Positions 42,534-51,846 of a stretch of 64,000 bases of DNA are shown here, one piece after another (position 1 is the first letter of the stretch; each line of letters begins with the position of its first letter). A program made the position numbers and the translations under genes. The stretch is from DASZUK01 sp963844575. GTDB taxonomy: Bacteria; Actinomycetota; Acidimicrobiia; Acidimicrobiales; RAAP-2. The notes under the pieces are model-generated. The model did not search any database and was not told the DNA's origin. It saw nothing but the letters and a program-made list of their open reading frames with translations. Location of the stretch: the NCBI GenBank assembly GCA_963844575.1, contig CAWJOU010000005.1:1922001-1986000 (forward strand), read 5' to 3'.

Positions 42534-43753
42534 ACGCCCCACCAATACATCCACCGGCCGTGGGGATGGACGTCGGCCAGCCGGTGGACCCGCGACCGGC
42601 GGCCGTCGCGGTCGACGTCGACGAGCACGACCGCGGTGGCGCCCTTGGGCGGGCGGTCACCGGCCCGGTCGGCCGGCGCCGGCGGGACGGGCAGGCCGGG
42701 CACCTCGTAGGGGAGCTCGGCGAAGATCCACGAGACCGGCCGGGACCGGGCGATGTCGGCGATCGCCGCCCCGAGCGCCTGCTGGCGCTCGGTCGTCAGG
42801 TAGGCCGCCACCCACGAGTGGTAGACGCAGAGGTGGGCGTCCGGCGGCGCACCGGCGACGGTCTCGGCGAGGTCGTCGACGACGTCGCCGGTGCGAACCT
42901 CCCCCCGGTCGGGAGCCGCCCGGGCGAGGTCGATCGCCGCCCGCAGCCGGGCGAACCGGTTGACGTGCTCCGGCCACTGACACGCGAGCAGCCAGCGCGC
43001 CGCGTCGTCATCGTCGACGTCGACCGGCTGCCGGTCGATCCCGGCCCGGTAGGCGACCGGGGGCAGCGTGAGGTCGGGCAGGACGCCGGCGCGGACGTCG
43101 CAGTCGATGACGACCGGCGAGCCGGCGACGCCGGCGTCCGGTGCCCTGGCGCCCGTTGGATTGGCGCCCGTTGTACTGGCGTCCGTTGCATCGGCGTAGC
43201 GGTACGCGTAGCGGTCGAAGAGGAGGTTCAGGCCGGCCGACGCACCGAGGTCGACGAGGGCCAGTGGCCGACCGGCCGCCGCGGCGACCGTGACGAACGC
43301 CGGCAGCAGGACCGCGCAGCGACCGACCTCGTTCGTCTGCGTCGCCCGCGTCGCCAGCAGGTCGGCCAGCTCGTCGCGGTGCTCCCGGCAGAAGGCCGCG
43401 AACTCGACGAACGGGTCCCGGTCGTCCGCCGGCTGGCAGACCGGCGTCCCCCGCCACTCGGCGACCGTCCGGTAGTGGTCGGCCAGCCGGTCGTCGGCCC
43501 CGCCGAGCAGGAGGAAGTGGACGGCCGCCAGCAGCAGGTTCGGCCGCCGCTGGGCCGGTGGCGCCACGCCGGTCAGGTCGAGCAGCGCGGCGTCGCCGGC
43601 GATCCCACGGCAGATGCGCTCGTAGACGGCTGTGCCGTCCCGGCCGACCGCGACCGCGAACGACCGGAACTGGTCGGCCAGCGGTGGCCCCCCGCCATCC
43701 TCGGCGTCACGGTTCGGACCGTCGCCCCGATCGGGGTCGTCATCAGCGCTCAT
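42530..43753 (-). CDS. DUF2332 family protein
   Basis: A 407-residue soluble protein of the DUF2332 family, which is common in actinobacteria and of unknown function. Family blocks are ADQFRSFAVAVG, RRPNLLLAAVHFLLLGG, TNEVGRCAVLLPAF, LVDLGASAGLNLLFDRYAY and VYHSWVAAYLTTE. The DLGASAGLNL stretch has the look of a SAM-binding loop, so a methyltransferase-like fold is possible. A 15-bp sequence is repeated three times in tandem within the gene (43147-43191), coding a variable five-residue repeat in the middle. It is convergent with dinB, overlapping by 4 nt (42530-42533). Confidence 0.82.
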   Translation of the reverse strand: MSADDDPDRGDGPNRDAEDGGGPPLADQFRSFAVAVGRDGTAVYERICRGIAGDAALLDLTGVAPPAQRRPNLLLAAVHFLLLGGADDRLADHYRTVAEWRGTPVCQPADDRDPFVEFAAFCREHRDELADLLATRATQTNEVGRCAVLLPAFVTVAAAAGRPLALVDLGASAGLNLLFDRYAYRYADATDASTTGANPTGARAPDAGVAGSPVVIDCDVRAGVLPDLTLPPVAYRAGIDRQPVDVDDDDAARWLLACQWPEHVNRFARLRAAIDLARAAPDRGEVRTGDVVDDLAETVAGAPPDAHLCVYHSWVAAYLTTERQQALGAAIADIARSRPVSWIFAELPYEVPGLPVPPAPADRAGDRPPKGATAVVLVDVDRDGRRSRVHRLADVHPHGRWMYWWGV

Positions 43754-43771
43754 CGGACCGCCACGGTGCCA

Positions 43772-44800
43772 TCAGAGGCTGGCCGGTAGCAAGGGCGTGA
43801 CGGCGGCGAAGAAGAAGAAGAGGACGACGAGGACCGCGACGGCGCCGGGGACGTAGACGGCCCACCGCCGCCGGGCCCGCCGGGCGAGCCGCCAGACCGC
43901 GACCGCCACGGCGACGGCGGCCACGCCGAGCCCGACGGCTGCGGCCCAGCGCCCGACGCTCTCACCGGCGCCGCCGGCCAGGCCTGTCCCCGGCAGCGTC
44001 GCCGTTCCGCCGGCCGACCGAGCGACCGACCGGGCGGCCGACCGCGGCCGACCGGCTGTCCGCCCCGCCGACGCCCGACCATCGTCGGCCCTCCCGCCCG
44101 TGCCCTTCGGCGTCGTCGCCGGGAAGAGGAGGGACGACGTCAGCGTCGCCGTGACGACGAGGCGGGTCGCCGCGCTGTAGCGCGGGTTGCACGTCGTGAG
44201 CGTGAGCTCGGCCCGCGAGCTCGACCCGACGACCGCGACGTCGGTCGGCTGGACGACCTGCTGGCCGTCCGCGGTGTAGACGAAGATGCCCTGCGCCGTC
44301 GTGAGCACGATCGTGCGGCCGGGCGTGACCTGGTCGAGGTCGTAGAACGGGTGGGCGTACGTCGTCCGGTGGCCGGCGATGGCGACGTTGCCCCGTTCGC
44401 CGGGCAGCGGCGTCCCGGGATAGTGGCCGGGGCCCATCTCGAGCTGGTCGGTCCCGACGCCCTCGACGACGACCTGGTCGAGGCCGATGTTCGGGATCTG
44501 GATCGTGCCGATCGGCTGGCTGGCGGCCGGGGGCGCGGCCGGCGGCGCGACGGCTGGCGGTCCCGGCGCGGCCTTCGCCGGGGCCGGGTGGGCGGCGATC
44601 CGGGTCGCCCGCTCGGGCGCGCCGGGCGGCAGCGTCTTCGTCAGCTCGCCCCGCAGCACGGACTGGCTGTGCGCCTCGAAGATGCCGGTGCCCCAGAGCC
44701 CGAACGCGGTGAAGAGCAAGAGCAGCACGCCGCAAGCAAGCAGAACCCGCCCGGCGATGTTCACGGCCCCCCGGATCACCGGGGAGCAGACTACGACCAC
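43772..44800 (-). CDS. sortase (class E/D-like) carrying its own LPXTG-like motif
   Basis: A 342-residue membrane-bound transpeptidase that joins surface proteins to the cell wall. His144 (AGHRTTYAHPFYD), Cys204 (LTLTTCNPRYSAATR) and Arg213 form the catalytic set. An N-terminal membrane segment (about 17-36) and a Pro/Ala linker precede the domain. Unusually the C-terminus continues with an Arg/Ser/Gly linker, LPGTG (269-273), a hydrophobic segment (285-303), RLARRARRR and another hydrophobic segment (313-333). LPGTG plus hydrophobic plus basic tail is exactly a sorting signal. The GTG at 44800 is the longest start; a GTG at 44764 is also good. It is divergent from the methyltransferase by 11 bp. 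Confidence 0.88.
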   Translation of the reverse strand: MVVVCSPVIRGAVNIAGRVLLACGVLLLLFTAFGLWGTGIFEAHSQSVLRGELTKTLPPGAPERATRIAAHPAPAKAAPGPPAVAPPAAPPAASQPIGTIQIPNIGLDQVVVEGVGTDQLEMGPGHYPGTPLPGERGNVAIAGHRTTYAHPFYDLDQVTPGRTIVLTTAQGIFVYTADGQQVVQPTDVAVVGSSSRAELTLTTCNPRYSAATRLVVTATLTSSLLFPATTPKGTGGRADDGRASAGRTAGRPRSAARSVARSAGGTATLPGTGLAGGAGESVGRWAAAVGLGVAAVAVAVAVWRLARRARRRWAVYVPGAVAVLVVLFFFFAAVTPLLPASL

Positions 44801-44811
44801 TATCCTCGCCG

Positions 44812-45870
44812 GTGATGGTCAGCTCCCGACTCGCGCCCGTCCTGGCCCGAGGTCGCCAGGGACTGGTACAGCTGGCGACCGCCCACCCGGCGCTCCGGAG
44901 CGTGATGTCCCGGACGGCGGACGAGCTGGCCCGGGCGGCCCGCATCGGGACGGTCGTCGCGGAAGCCCGGGCGGCCAGCGGCGCGACGGCCAGCGGTGGG
45001 GACGACGGCGACCTCTACGGCGATCGGTACTTCGGCGTCGGCCGCGACCCGTCCGGCGACCGGCAGGGCCATTCCGGCTACGCGACGTACGACCGTGTCT
45101 CGTCGAACGCGGACATCGCCGCGTACCTCCTCTGGCGCAACTTCCGGGTCCGGCGCACGCTCGACGTCGGCTGTGCCCGCGGCTACCTCGTCGAGGCCCT
45201 CCGCGAGCTCGGCGTCGACGCCCACGGCTCCGACGTCAGCCGGTACGCGGTCGAGCACGCCGCGCCCGGCGCGCTCGGCTACGTCCGGCTCGGCGACCTC
45301 TCGCACGGCCTGCCGTACGACGACGGCGAGTTCGAGCTCGTCTCCGCCCTCGAGATCCTCGAGCACCTGCCGCCGGCCGCCGTGCCGGCCGCGCTGGCCG
45401 AGCTGCGTCGCGTCTGCGGCGGCCTCGTCTACGCGACGATCCCGTCGTTCGGCCACAACGCGTCCGGGCCGGACGGCCATCTCGACGGCAAGGTGCGGCC
45501 GGAGCGGCTCGCCGACTACGAGGCGCTCGGCGACGGGCTGACCGGCCCGGTGCCCGAGGACGACCTGGCCGTCGACGCCGACGGCGGCCCGATCGAGGGC
45601 CATCTGACGATCGCGTCGTTCGAGTGGTGGACGGCCCGGTTCGCCGACGCCGGCTTCGACCGCTGGGCGGACGTCGAGCAGCGGCTCTACGCCGACATCG
45701 CGCCGGCCGGGCTCGGGCGGTTCTGGAACCTCTACGTCTTCGCCCTGCCCGACACGCCGCTCGAGCTGGCCGCCCCCCGGCGGCCGGATGTCACGCTGCG
45801 GGATCTCGGCCTCGTCCACCCGCTCATCGAGCACTCGGCGATGGAGGCCGCGGCCGCCGAAGAGGGCTGA
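44812..45870 (+). CDS. class I SAM-dependent methyltransferase
   Basis: A 352-residue protein with a Rossmann methyltransferase core near residues 115-215: RTLDVGCARGYLVEALRELG (motif I), VDAHGSDVSRYAVEHAAPG and FELVSALEILEHLPPAAVPA. A helical N-terminus of about 65 residues and a C-terminal domain with EGHLTIASFEWWTARFADAGF surround it. Substrate unknown; such enzymes near envelope genes may modify glycans or lipids. TATCCT (44801-44806) is 5 nt before the GTG at 44812 and 8 nt before an ATG at 44815, a leaderless arrangement. Convergent with the L,D-transpeptidase. Confidence 0.85.
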   Translation: MMVSSRLAPVLARGRQGLVQLATAHPALRSVMSRTADELARAARIGTVVAEARAASGATASGGDDGDLYGDRYFGVGRDPSGDRQGHSGYATYDRVSSNADIAAYLLWRNFRVRRTLDVGCARGYLVEALRELGVDAHGSDVSRYAVEHAAPGALGYVRLGDLSHGLPYDDGEFELVSALEILEHLPPAAVPAALAELRRVCGGLVYATIPSFGHNASGPDGHLDGKVRPERLADYEALGDGLTGPVPEDDLAVDADGGPIEGHLTIASFEWWTARFADAGFDRWADVEQRLYADIAPAGLGRFWNLYVFALPDTPLELAAPRRPDVTLRDLGLVHPLIEHSAMEAAAAEEG

Positions 45871-45936
45871 ACAGCCGACTCAGGCCGGCGCCGGCGCCGG
45901 TGACCGGCTCAGGGCCACCGGTTCAGAGCGACCGGC

Positions 45937-47079
45937 TCAGCCGACGGTGACGAGCGTGCCGATCGGCGTCATCGGCCAGACGACGGCGGCGTTCGACGGC
46001 GGCATCTCGACGCAGCCGTCGCTCTGGGGGAAGCCGTAGCTGCCGCGGACGTACCCGTGCAGGGCGTCGCCGCCGTTGAAGTAGCTGACCCACGGTATGC
46101 CGGGGTCGACGTAGTGGGACCCGTCGGGGTTCGTCCCGCTCATCGTCGTCACCTTGTACCGGGCGTAGACCGGGAACGTCCCTGTCGCGGTCGCCGCGGC
46201 CGGCACGCCGGTGTTGGCCAGCGTCGAGTAGGTGACCGAGCCGTTCTGATAGACGGTCACGGTCTCCGGCAGTGTCTTCGTCACCGAGACGTAGCCGTAC
46301 GGCTGCGGGTCGGTCGCCCCGGTCGCCGCCGCCTGGAGCAGGTCCGTCCAGACCTGCGGGCCGGCCAGCCCGTCGGTGGTCAGGCCGTGCTGTGTCTCGA
46401 AGCTCATCACCGCGCCCTTGGTGATGACGTTGTATGTACCCGGCGTCCACAGCGACGTCAGCGTCGCCGGCTGGTTGGCCCAGCGCCACGAGAACGTGCC
46501 CTGCTGCGGGTCGGCCTCCTGCTGCGGCGACGTCGACGGCGTGGCCACCGTGAAGCCGACCGGCAGGTAGCCGAGCTGGGCGAGGAGCTGCTGCAGTCGC
46601 AGCGTCGAGCCCTGGGCCACCGTGAAGCCGACGGTCACCGTCGACGACAGCTGCTGGCCGTCGGCGGCGACGAGCCCGGTCGGGCCGCCGGGGATCGTCA
46701 GCGACTCCTGGGAGCCGGGGACGAGCGGCCCGCTGGCGACGAACTGCAGGTCGTCGGCGGAAAGTTGCGACCAGTTCCCGGCGACCGCCGGCGAGAACGA
46801 CGGCATCGGGCTCGTCGGGGCGAGCGGCGTCGAGAGGTCGACGGTGATCGTCGCCGACGGCACGACGTCGGTGGCCCCGGTGGCCGGCGTGGTGCCGACG
46901 ACGTCGAGCGGCACGATGGCCGGGGTGCCGGTGGCCGCGGCGGTGCCGCCGTGCGGGGAGTGGAGGTAGAGGACCACACCGCCCCCGACGATGGCCAGGA
47001 GCACGACGACGATGGCGATCGTCAGCCAGAGCCCGGTCCGCCGTTTCGGCGGCCGGCCGTGGGCCGGCTTCGTGCTCAT
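45937..47079 (-). CDS. L,D-transpeptidase (YkuD domain) with peptidoglycan-binding module
   Basis: A 380-residue envelope enzyme that forms 3-3 cross-links or anchors proteins to peptidoglycan. An N-terminal membrane anchor (about 17-39) is followed by an Ig-like domain (about 55-155), a peptidoglycan-binding-like region (about 160-255, VMSFETQHGLTTDGLAGPQV) and the YkuD domain with the catalytic stretch HGYVRGSYGFPQSDGCVEMP, in which the Cys and the preceding His are intact. GGAGGG 5 nt before the ATG at 47079 supports the start. The 181 bp to glnD contain no gene. Confidence 0.92.
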   Translation of the reverse strand: MSTKPAHGRPPKRRTGLWLTIAIVVVLLAIVGGGVVLYLHSPHGGTAAATGTPAIVPLDVVGTTPATGATDVVPSATITVDLSTPLAPTSPMPSFSPAVAGNWSQLSADDLQFVASGPLVPGSQESLTIPGGPTGLVAADGQQLSSTVTVGFTVAQGSTLRLQQLLAQLGYLPVGFTVATPSTSPQQEADPQQGTFSWRWANQPATLTSLWTPGTYNVITKGAVMSFETQHGLTTDGLAGPQVWTDLLQAAATGATDPQPYGYVSVTKTLPETVTVYQNGSVTYSTLANTGVPAAATATGTFPVYARYKVTTMSGTNPDGSHYVDPGIPWVSYFNGGDALHGYVRGSYGFPQSDGCVEMPPSNAAVVWPMTPIGTLVTVG

Positions 47080-47260
47080 CTGTCCCTCCGATTCCGCCGA
47101 CCTGATCCGCTATCCATAATGATATCTGCGTCATGACGGCGGAAACCGTCAACAATGTTCACTTTTTCCCTGGCTACGGAGGAATTTTCGCTTCTGTCGT
47201 CGGTGGGCGACGACTATCGACGTCCGGGGCGGCGGTCCGGGGTCTCGCCGGAGCCGCGGG

Positions 47261-49637
47261 TTACTCGATGGCGTCGGTCAGTCGCTGGGCCATGAGGCCG
47301 AGCACCCGGCGGTCCGTCACCTTCTGGCCGGCCGCGTCACGCACGTAGAACGCGTCGACCACCGCGTCGCCGACCGTCGATACCCGGGCGGAGACGACGT
47401 CGAGGTCGCAGTCGAACAGCGTCCGCGTCACCCGGTGCAGCAGGCCGACCTCGTCGACCGCTCGGATCTCGACGACCGTCGACGTCGCCGATGCCTCGTT
47501 GCTGACGAGGACGTGCGGATCGACCGGCCGGGCGGCGGACGGACGACGGCCGTTGGCGTAGTCCCGGGCCTTCGCCTGGAGCCGGTCGGTGAGGGCCAGC
47601 CGGTCGGAGAGGACGGCCTCGAGATCCTCCCGGAGCCGGGCGCTGTCCGGCCACGAGCCGCGCCCGACCTCGACGGTGAACACCTCGGCGGCCACGCCGT
47701 CCTCGCCGGTGACGTCCGCACTGCGGACGTCGAGGCCGTGCAAGGCGAGCACGCCGGCCACCGACGCCAGCAGCCCCGGCCGGTCCAGCGCGGCGACGAC
47801 GACGACCTGCGGCGGGTCGAGGACGACCGCGGGGCGTCCGGACGAGCGGACGTCGTCCATCGCCGCCCGGTGGGCGTCGGTGACCCACCCGCCGCGGCGG
47901 CCGCCCGCCGGGGGCCCGTCGCCGCCGTCGAGGAACCGGCCGGCCCGGTTGACGAGCTCGGCCACGAGGCCGGCCTTCCACGACCCCCACGCGGACGGTC
48001 CGGTGGCCAGGCTGTCGGCTTCGGTGAGGGCGCCGAGCAGGTGGAGCGTCCGCTGGTCGCCGACGGCCGCGGCGACCGTCTCGATCGTCGTCGGGTCGTC
48101 GAGGTCCCGGCGGGTGGCGGTATCGGGCAGCAGTAGGTGCAGCCGGCACATGGCGACGAGCGTGTCGACGTCGTCCGGGGCGAAGCCCATCCGCTCGGCG
48201 ATCGTCCGGACGAGGACGATGCCGACGTCGGTGTGGTCGCCGGGGTAGCCCTTGCCGATGTCGTGGAGCAGCGTGCCGACCAACAGGAGGTCGGGTCGGT
48301 CGACCCGGTCGACGAGCGCGGCCGCGTTGGCCGCCGCCTCGAGCAGGTGCCGGTCGACGGTGAACCGGTGGTAGGCGTTGCGCTGCGGCCGGTTGCGGAC
48401 CGCCGCCCACTCCGGCAGTAGCCGGACGAGGAGGCCGTCGTGGTCGAGTGTCTCGAGGGCGTCGATGGCCGGTCGGCCGGTGGCCAGCACCCGGACGAGG
48501 GCCTGGCGGGTCGCCGGCGGCCACGGGTCCGGCGGCGGCGGCGTTTTGTCGGCCAGCCGGTGCAGCGCCGCCCGGGCGATCGGCACGTTCCGCTCGGCCG
48601 CCACCGCGGCGACGTGCAACGGCAGCGACGAGTCGGTCGTCACCGCGGCGCCCGGCGTCAGCGCGGCCTCACCCTCGACGATCGCCACGCCCGGCTCGAC
48701 CTCGCCGTCGGCCGGCGGTGGCCCGTCCGGTGATGGCAAGGCCCGGCGTCCGAACCGGCCACGACCGCGGCCGGCGTCGGGCTGCCAGAGCCGCTGGCGC
48801 CGCCACGCTGTCCTCGCTGACCCACGCCACCTCGCGCCCGGCCTCGGCGACGGCGGCCATCAGCCGGTCCGCGTCCGGGTAGTCGAGGACGCCGGCGATG
48901 TGGTCCTGATCTTGGAGGAGGAGGCGGTCGAGCTCGCGGCCGGCGCTCCGGTGCAGCTCGACGCGGATCTCCGTGAGCAGGCCGGTCGCCGGTTCGAGTG
49001 ACGTCAGGTCGACGTAGTCGGCGAGCAGCGGCGCGTACGCGGCGATCGCCCGCAGCACGTTGACGTCGCGCAGGCCGCCGTGGCTGTCCTTCAGGTCTGG
49101 TTCGAGCAGGAAGGCCAGGTCACCGTAGGTCCGGCGCCGTTCGTCCATCTGGTCGGCCAGCACCGGCAACCACGTCGCGCCGAGCCGGGTCCGCCAGAGC
49201 TCGGTCGCCTTGGCCAGCAACGGTTCGGCCACCCGGGCGTCGCCCCAGACGAGCCGGGCGTCGAGCAGGCCGAGGGCGACTCGCAGGTCGTCGACGGCGG
49301 CGTCGACGACCTCGGACGGGCGCCGGACGCTGTGGTCGAGGTGGACGCCCTGATCCCAGACCGGGTACCAGATGGCGTCGGCCAGCTTGGCGACGTCCCG
49401 CCGACCCTCGTGGACGAGGACGACGTCGAGGTCGCTGTACGGACAGAGCTCGCCGCGGCCGTAGCCGCCGACCGCGACGAGCGCGAGCCGCCCCGAGTTG
49501 CCGTCGCTCGCCCGGTCGGCCAGGCCGGACAGCCAGGCGTCGGCTGTCGCGGCGTATGCCCGGCAGAACTCGCGGCCTCGCAGTGCCGGCCGGTCGAGCA
49601 GCGCCTGGCGACGATCACGGAGCGACACCTCGGCCAT
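47261..49637 (-). pseudogene. glnD: [protein-PII] uridylyltransferase GlnD, interrupted by a frameshift
   Basis: GlnD senses glutamine and (de)uridylylates or adenylylates PII. The N-terminal part (49637 to about 48810) begins MAEVSLRDRR and has the nucleotidyltransferase motif VGGYGRGELCPYSDLDVVLV and KDSHGGLRDVNVLR. The HD phosphohydrolase domain (GTLLHDIGKGYPGDHTDVG) and two ACT domains are in another frame, ending at 47261. The break lies near 48800-48815; dropping one base after GAGGAC gives an unbroken VSEDAWRRQRLWQPDAG. All domains are otherwise intact, so sequencing error is a serious possibility. TACGTT lies 8 nt before the ATG, a leaderless pattern. Confidence 0.86.
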
Positions 49638-49735
49638 AGCTCGGCAACGTAGCATCGGCCCTAGCGAGAACGGTGCGCCGGGCTCCGGGGCGTCACGGGA
49701 CGCCGGCGGGCCCGACCGACCGACAGGAGGCTGGT

Positions 49736-49945
49736 ATGGCAGGCGACATCGAGAAGCGCAAGAGCGGTGGTCTCCGGGTGGTCGACGGCGTCGTCCTCGT
49801 CGCGGTCGGCGTCGTCGGCGTGATCGTCGCATTCTGGGTCCTCGGCGCGGTCGCCGGCATCCTCTGGGGCCTGATCAAGATCGTCATCCTCGTGGCGATC
49901 GTCGTCGGCATCCTCTGGCTGCTCGTCGGCCGGCGGCGCAGCTAA
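49736..49945 (+). CDS. small membrane protein
   Basis: A 69-residue protein with a charged N-terminus (MAGDIEKRKSGG) and two hydrophobic segments near 17-38 and 41-63, ending in RRRS. A perfect AGGAGG at 49725-49730, 5 nt before the ATG at 49736, strongly supports it as a real gene. It is divergent from glnD. No family recognised; it may be a small hairpin membrane protein. Confidence 0.75.
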   Translation: MAGDIEKRKSGGLRVVDGVVLVAVGVVGVIVAFWVLGAVAGILWGLIKIVILVAIVVGILWLLVGRRRS

Positions 49946-49988
49946 CGACGAGGCACCGCGAACGACGAGGCGCCGCGAGCGCCGGCGG

Positions 49989-51845
49989 TCAGGTCGTCGG
50001 CACCTTGGCGACGAGTCCGGTCACCGCCATCTGGAACGTCCCGTTCGACGCCCGGAAGTACGGCGCGTTCGAGCCGACGAGCTCGAGCTCGATCGTGTCG
50101 CCCGGGGCGAACCGGTAGTCGTTCGGGTTCAGCTCGAACCGGACCACCGTCGTGGCGACCGCGGTCGCCAGCGTGCCGGCCGCCTGGTTGACGGGCGGCC
50201 GGACGACGCCCATGGCGGCGATCTGGCGGGTCCCGTCCGGGTTGACGTCCCACAGCCGGCCGACGAGCTCGGGGTAGTTGCCGGTGATCCGGAGGCGGGC
50301 GGTGACCTGGACGCCGCCGAGCAACGTCGCGCCGGCCGGACCGGCGGCCCGCTGGTAGACCGCGGTGCCCGGCTCCGCGGTCGCCGGCATCGGGTCGCAG
50401 AGGGACGACGAGTACGCGGGGTTCAGCGCGGCGGCGACCGTCGGGTCGCCGCCGGACGACGTGACGACCTGGTCGGCCGGCCCGGTCAGCCGGACCGATC
50501 CGTGCTGGAGCGCGGTCAGGCTGCGACCGGTGATCGGCGGGCCGGACGGCGCGGTCTTCGGGCACGTCTGGGCGATGGCGATGGCGACGGTGCCGGTCGC
50601 CGGCCGTCGGCGGGTGAGCATGACCGAGTCGAGGAACGCCAGCCCGCGCCGGTTCGTCTGGGCGATGTCAGCCGACTTGTCCTGGGCCCAGCCGTGGCCG
50701 ACGTCGTCGAACATCAAGAGCAGCGGCGTCCGCGCCCCGGACGCGGTCACCCGGTTGGCGTAATGCGTCGCCTCCGACACCGGGAACAGCGAGTCCGTCC
50801 AGCCGCTCTGGATGGCCGTCGGCGCCGGCCCGCCGCGGGGCATCGGGATGCCGATCGCCGACTTGTACGTCTGCAGGATCGTCAGCGCCTTGGCGGCCGA
50901 CGCGGTGTACGGCTCGCCGGCGGAGATCTCGTGGTACCACGTCGTCAGGTCCGACTGCGGGTCGACGCCGGGCGGCGAGAGGTAGTACGACGCGGTGACG
51001 CCGTAGAGGAGTGTGTTCCAGCTCTGCTTCTCGACGCCGACCGGCACGCGATCTGTCCGGGCCGGCGTGTTCGCGGTCGTCGACAGCTGGCCGTTCGGGA
51101 CGAGCGCGGTGACGAGGTCGTCCCACGGCCACATCGCGTAGACCGCGGCGACGGCCATCGGGACGTGCCGGCCGGGGCTCGTGAACGGTGCGAACCGGCC
51201 GTTCGGCAGCCGGATGCGGTTCTTGAGCATCGCCAGCTCGAGCGCCTGGCCGGCGCCGTACGAGACGCCGGCGACCGCGATGTCCGGCTTCGCCAGCCCT
51301 TCGTCGACGAGCCGGCCGGCGAGGTACTGCGTGTCGCGGACCTCGTAGCGCTGGTCGGCCAGCTGGATCCAGCCCTTCGCGCACGCCGGCGTGCCCGCCC
51401 GGCTCGCCGCGGTGCCGCACGAGTCGCCGAACCCGCGCGCCGTGTACATCAGCACCGCGTAACCGCGGTCGGCCAGCGTGACGTCGTCGATCCCGCCGTC
51501 GTCGCTGTTGACCTCGTACTCCTTCTTCGACTCGCCGAGCCCGTGCAGCAGGACGATCAGCGGGAACGGGCCCTTCCCGGTGGCCGGCAGGGCGACGTCC
51601 GCGTCGAGCGGCACGCCGTCGAAGCTCGGCACCCGCCGGTCCGTCGACCCCTGTTGGCCGCCCGGGCAGAACCGGATGCCGTACTCCGGCGTGCATGTCA
51701 GCTGCCCGAACGGCCGGGGCGCGGCCGACGACGGGGGAGCGGACGGCGTCGTCGCCGCGCCGGCCGGCATCGCGATCGGCAGGGCGAGCGCGCCGATGAT
51801 CGCCCCCAGTACCGACCGTCGAGCCACCCCCCGGGGCCTCTTCAT
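49989..51845 (-). CDS. secreted alpha/beta hydrolase, CocE/X-Pro-peptidase-like
   Basis: A 618-residue exported hydrolase. The signal peptide is MKRPRGVARRSVLGAIIG with a hydrophobic core and an AGA-like cleavage site near 30; the RR could indicate Tat export. The alpha/beta fold opens VPSFDGVPLDADVALPATGK and FPLIVLLHGLGESKKEYE; the nucleophile elbow is VAGVSYGAGQALE; FDDVGHGWAQ probably carries the catalytic His. A C-terminal beta domain (about 450-618, TARLRITGNYPELVGRLWDV) resembles the jelly-roll of CocE/NonD proteins. The substrate is unknown: peptides or esters. The next gene, a glycosyltransferase, ends 1 nt upstream, so the two are probably linked. Confidence 0.88.
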   Translation of the reverse strand: MKRPRGVARRSVLGAIIGALALPIAMPAGAATTPSAPPSSAAPRPFGQLTCTPEYGIRFCPGGQQGSTDRRVPSFDGVPLDADVALPATGKGPFPLIVLLHGLGESKKEYEVNSDDGGIDDVTLADRGYAVLMYTARGFGDSCGTAASRAGTPACAKGWIQLADQRYEVRDTQYLAGRLVDEGLAKPDIAVAGVSYGAGQALELAMLKNRIRLPNGRFAPFTSPGRHVPMAVAAVYAMWPWDDLVTALVPNGQLSTTANTPARTDRVPVGVEKQSWNTLLYGVTASYYLSPPGVDPQSDLTTWYHEISAGEPYTASAAKALTILQTYKSAIGIPMPRGGPAPTAIQSGWTDSLFPVSEATHYANRVTASGARTPLLLMFDDVGHGWAQDKSADIAQTNRRGLAFLDSVMLTRRRPATGTVAIAIAQTCPKTAPSGPPITGRSLTALQHGSVRLTGPADQVVTSSGGDPTVAAALNPAYSSSLCDPMPATAEPGTAVYQRAAGPAGATLLGGVQVTARLRITGNYPELVGRLWDVNPDGTRQIAAMGVVRPPVNQAAGTLATAVATTVVRFELNPNDYRFAPGDTIELELVGSNAPYFRASNGTFQMAVTGLVAKVPTT

Positions 51846-51846
51846 C

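Noticed and set aside
47080..47260. Riboswitch upstream of the L,D-transpeptidase
   Set aside because: I looked for ydaO (c-di-AMP) conserved blocks because cell-wall genes often carry them, and found none.
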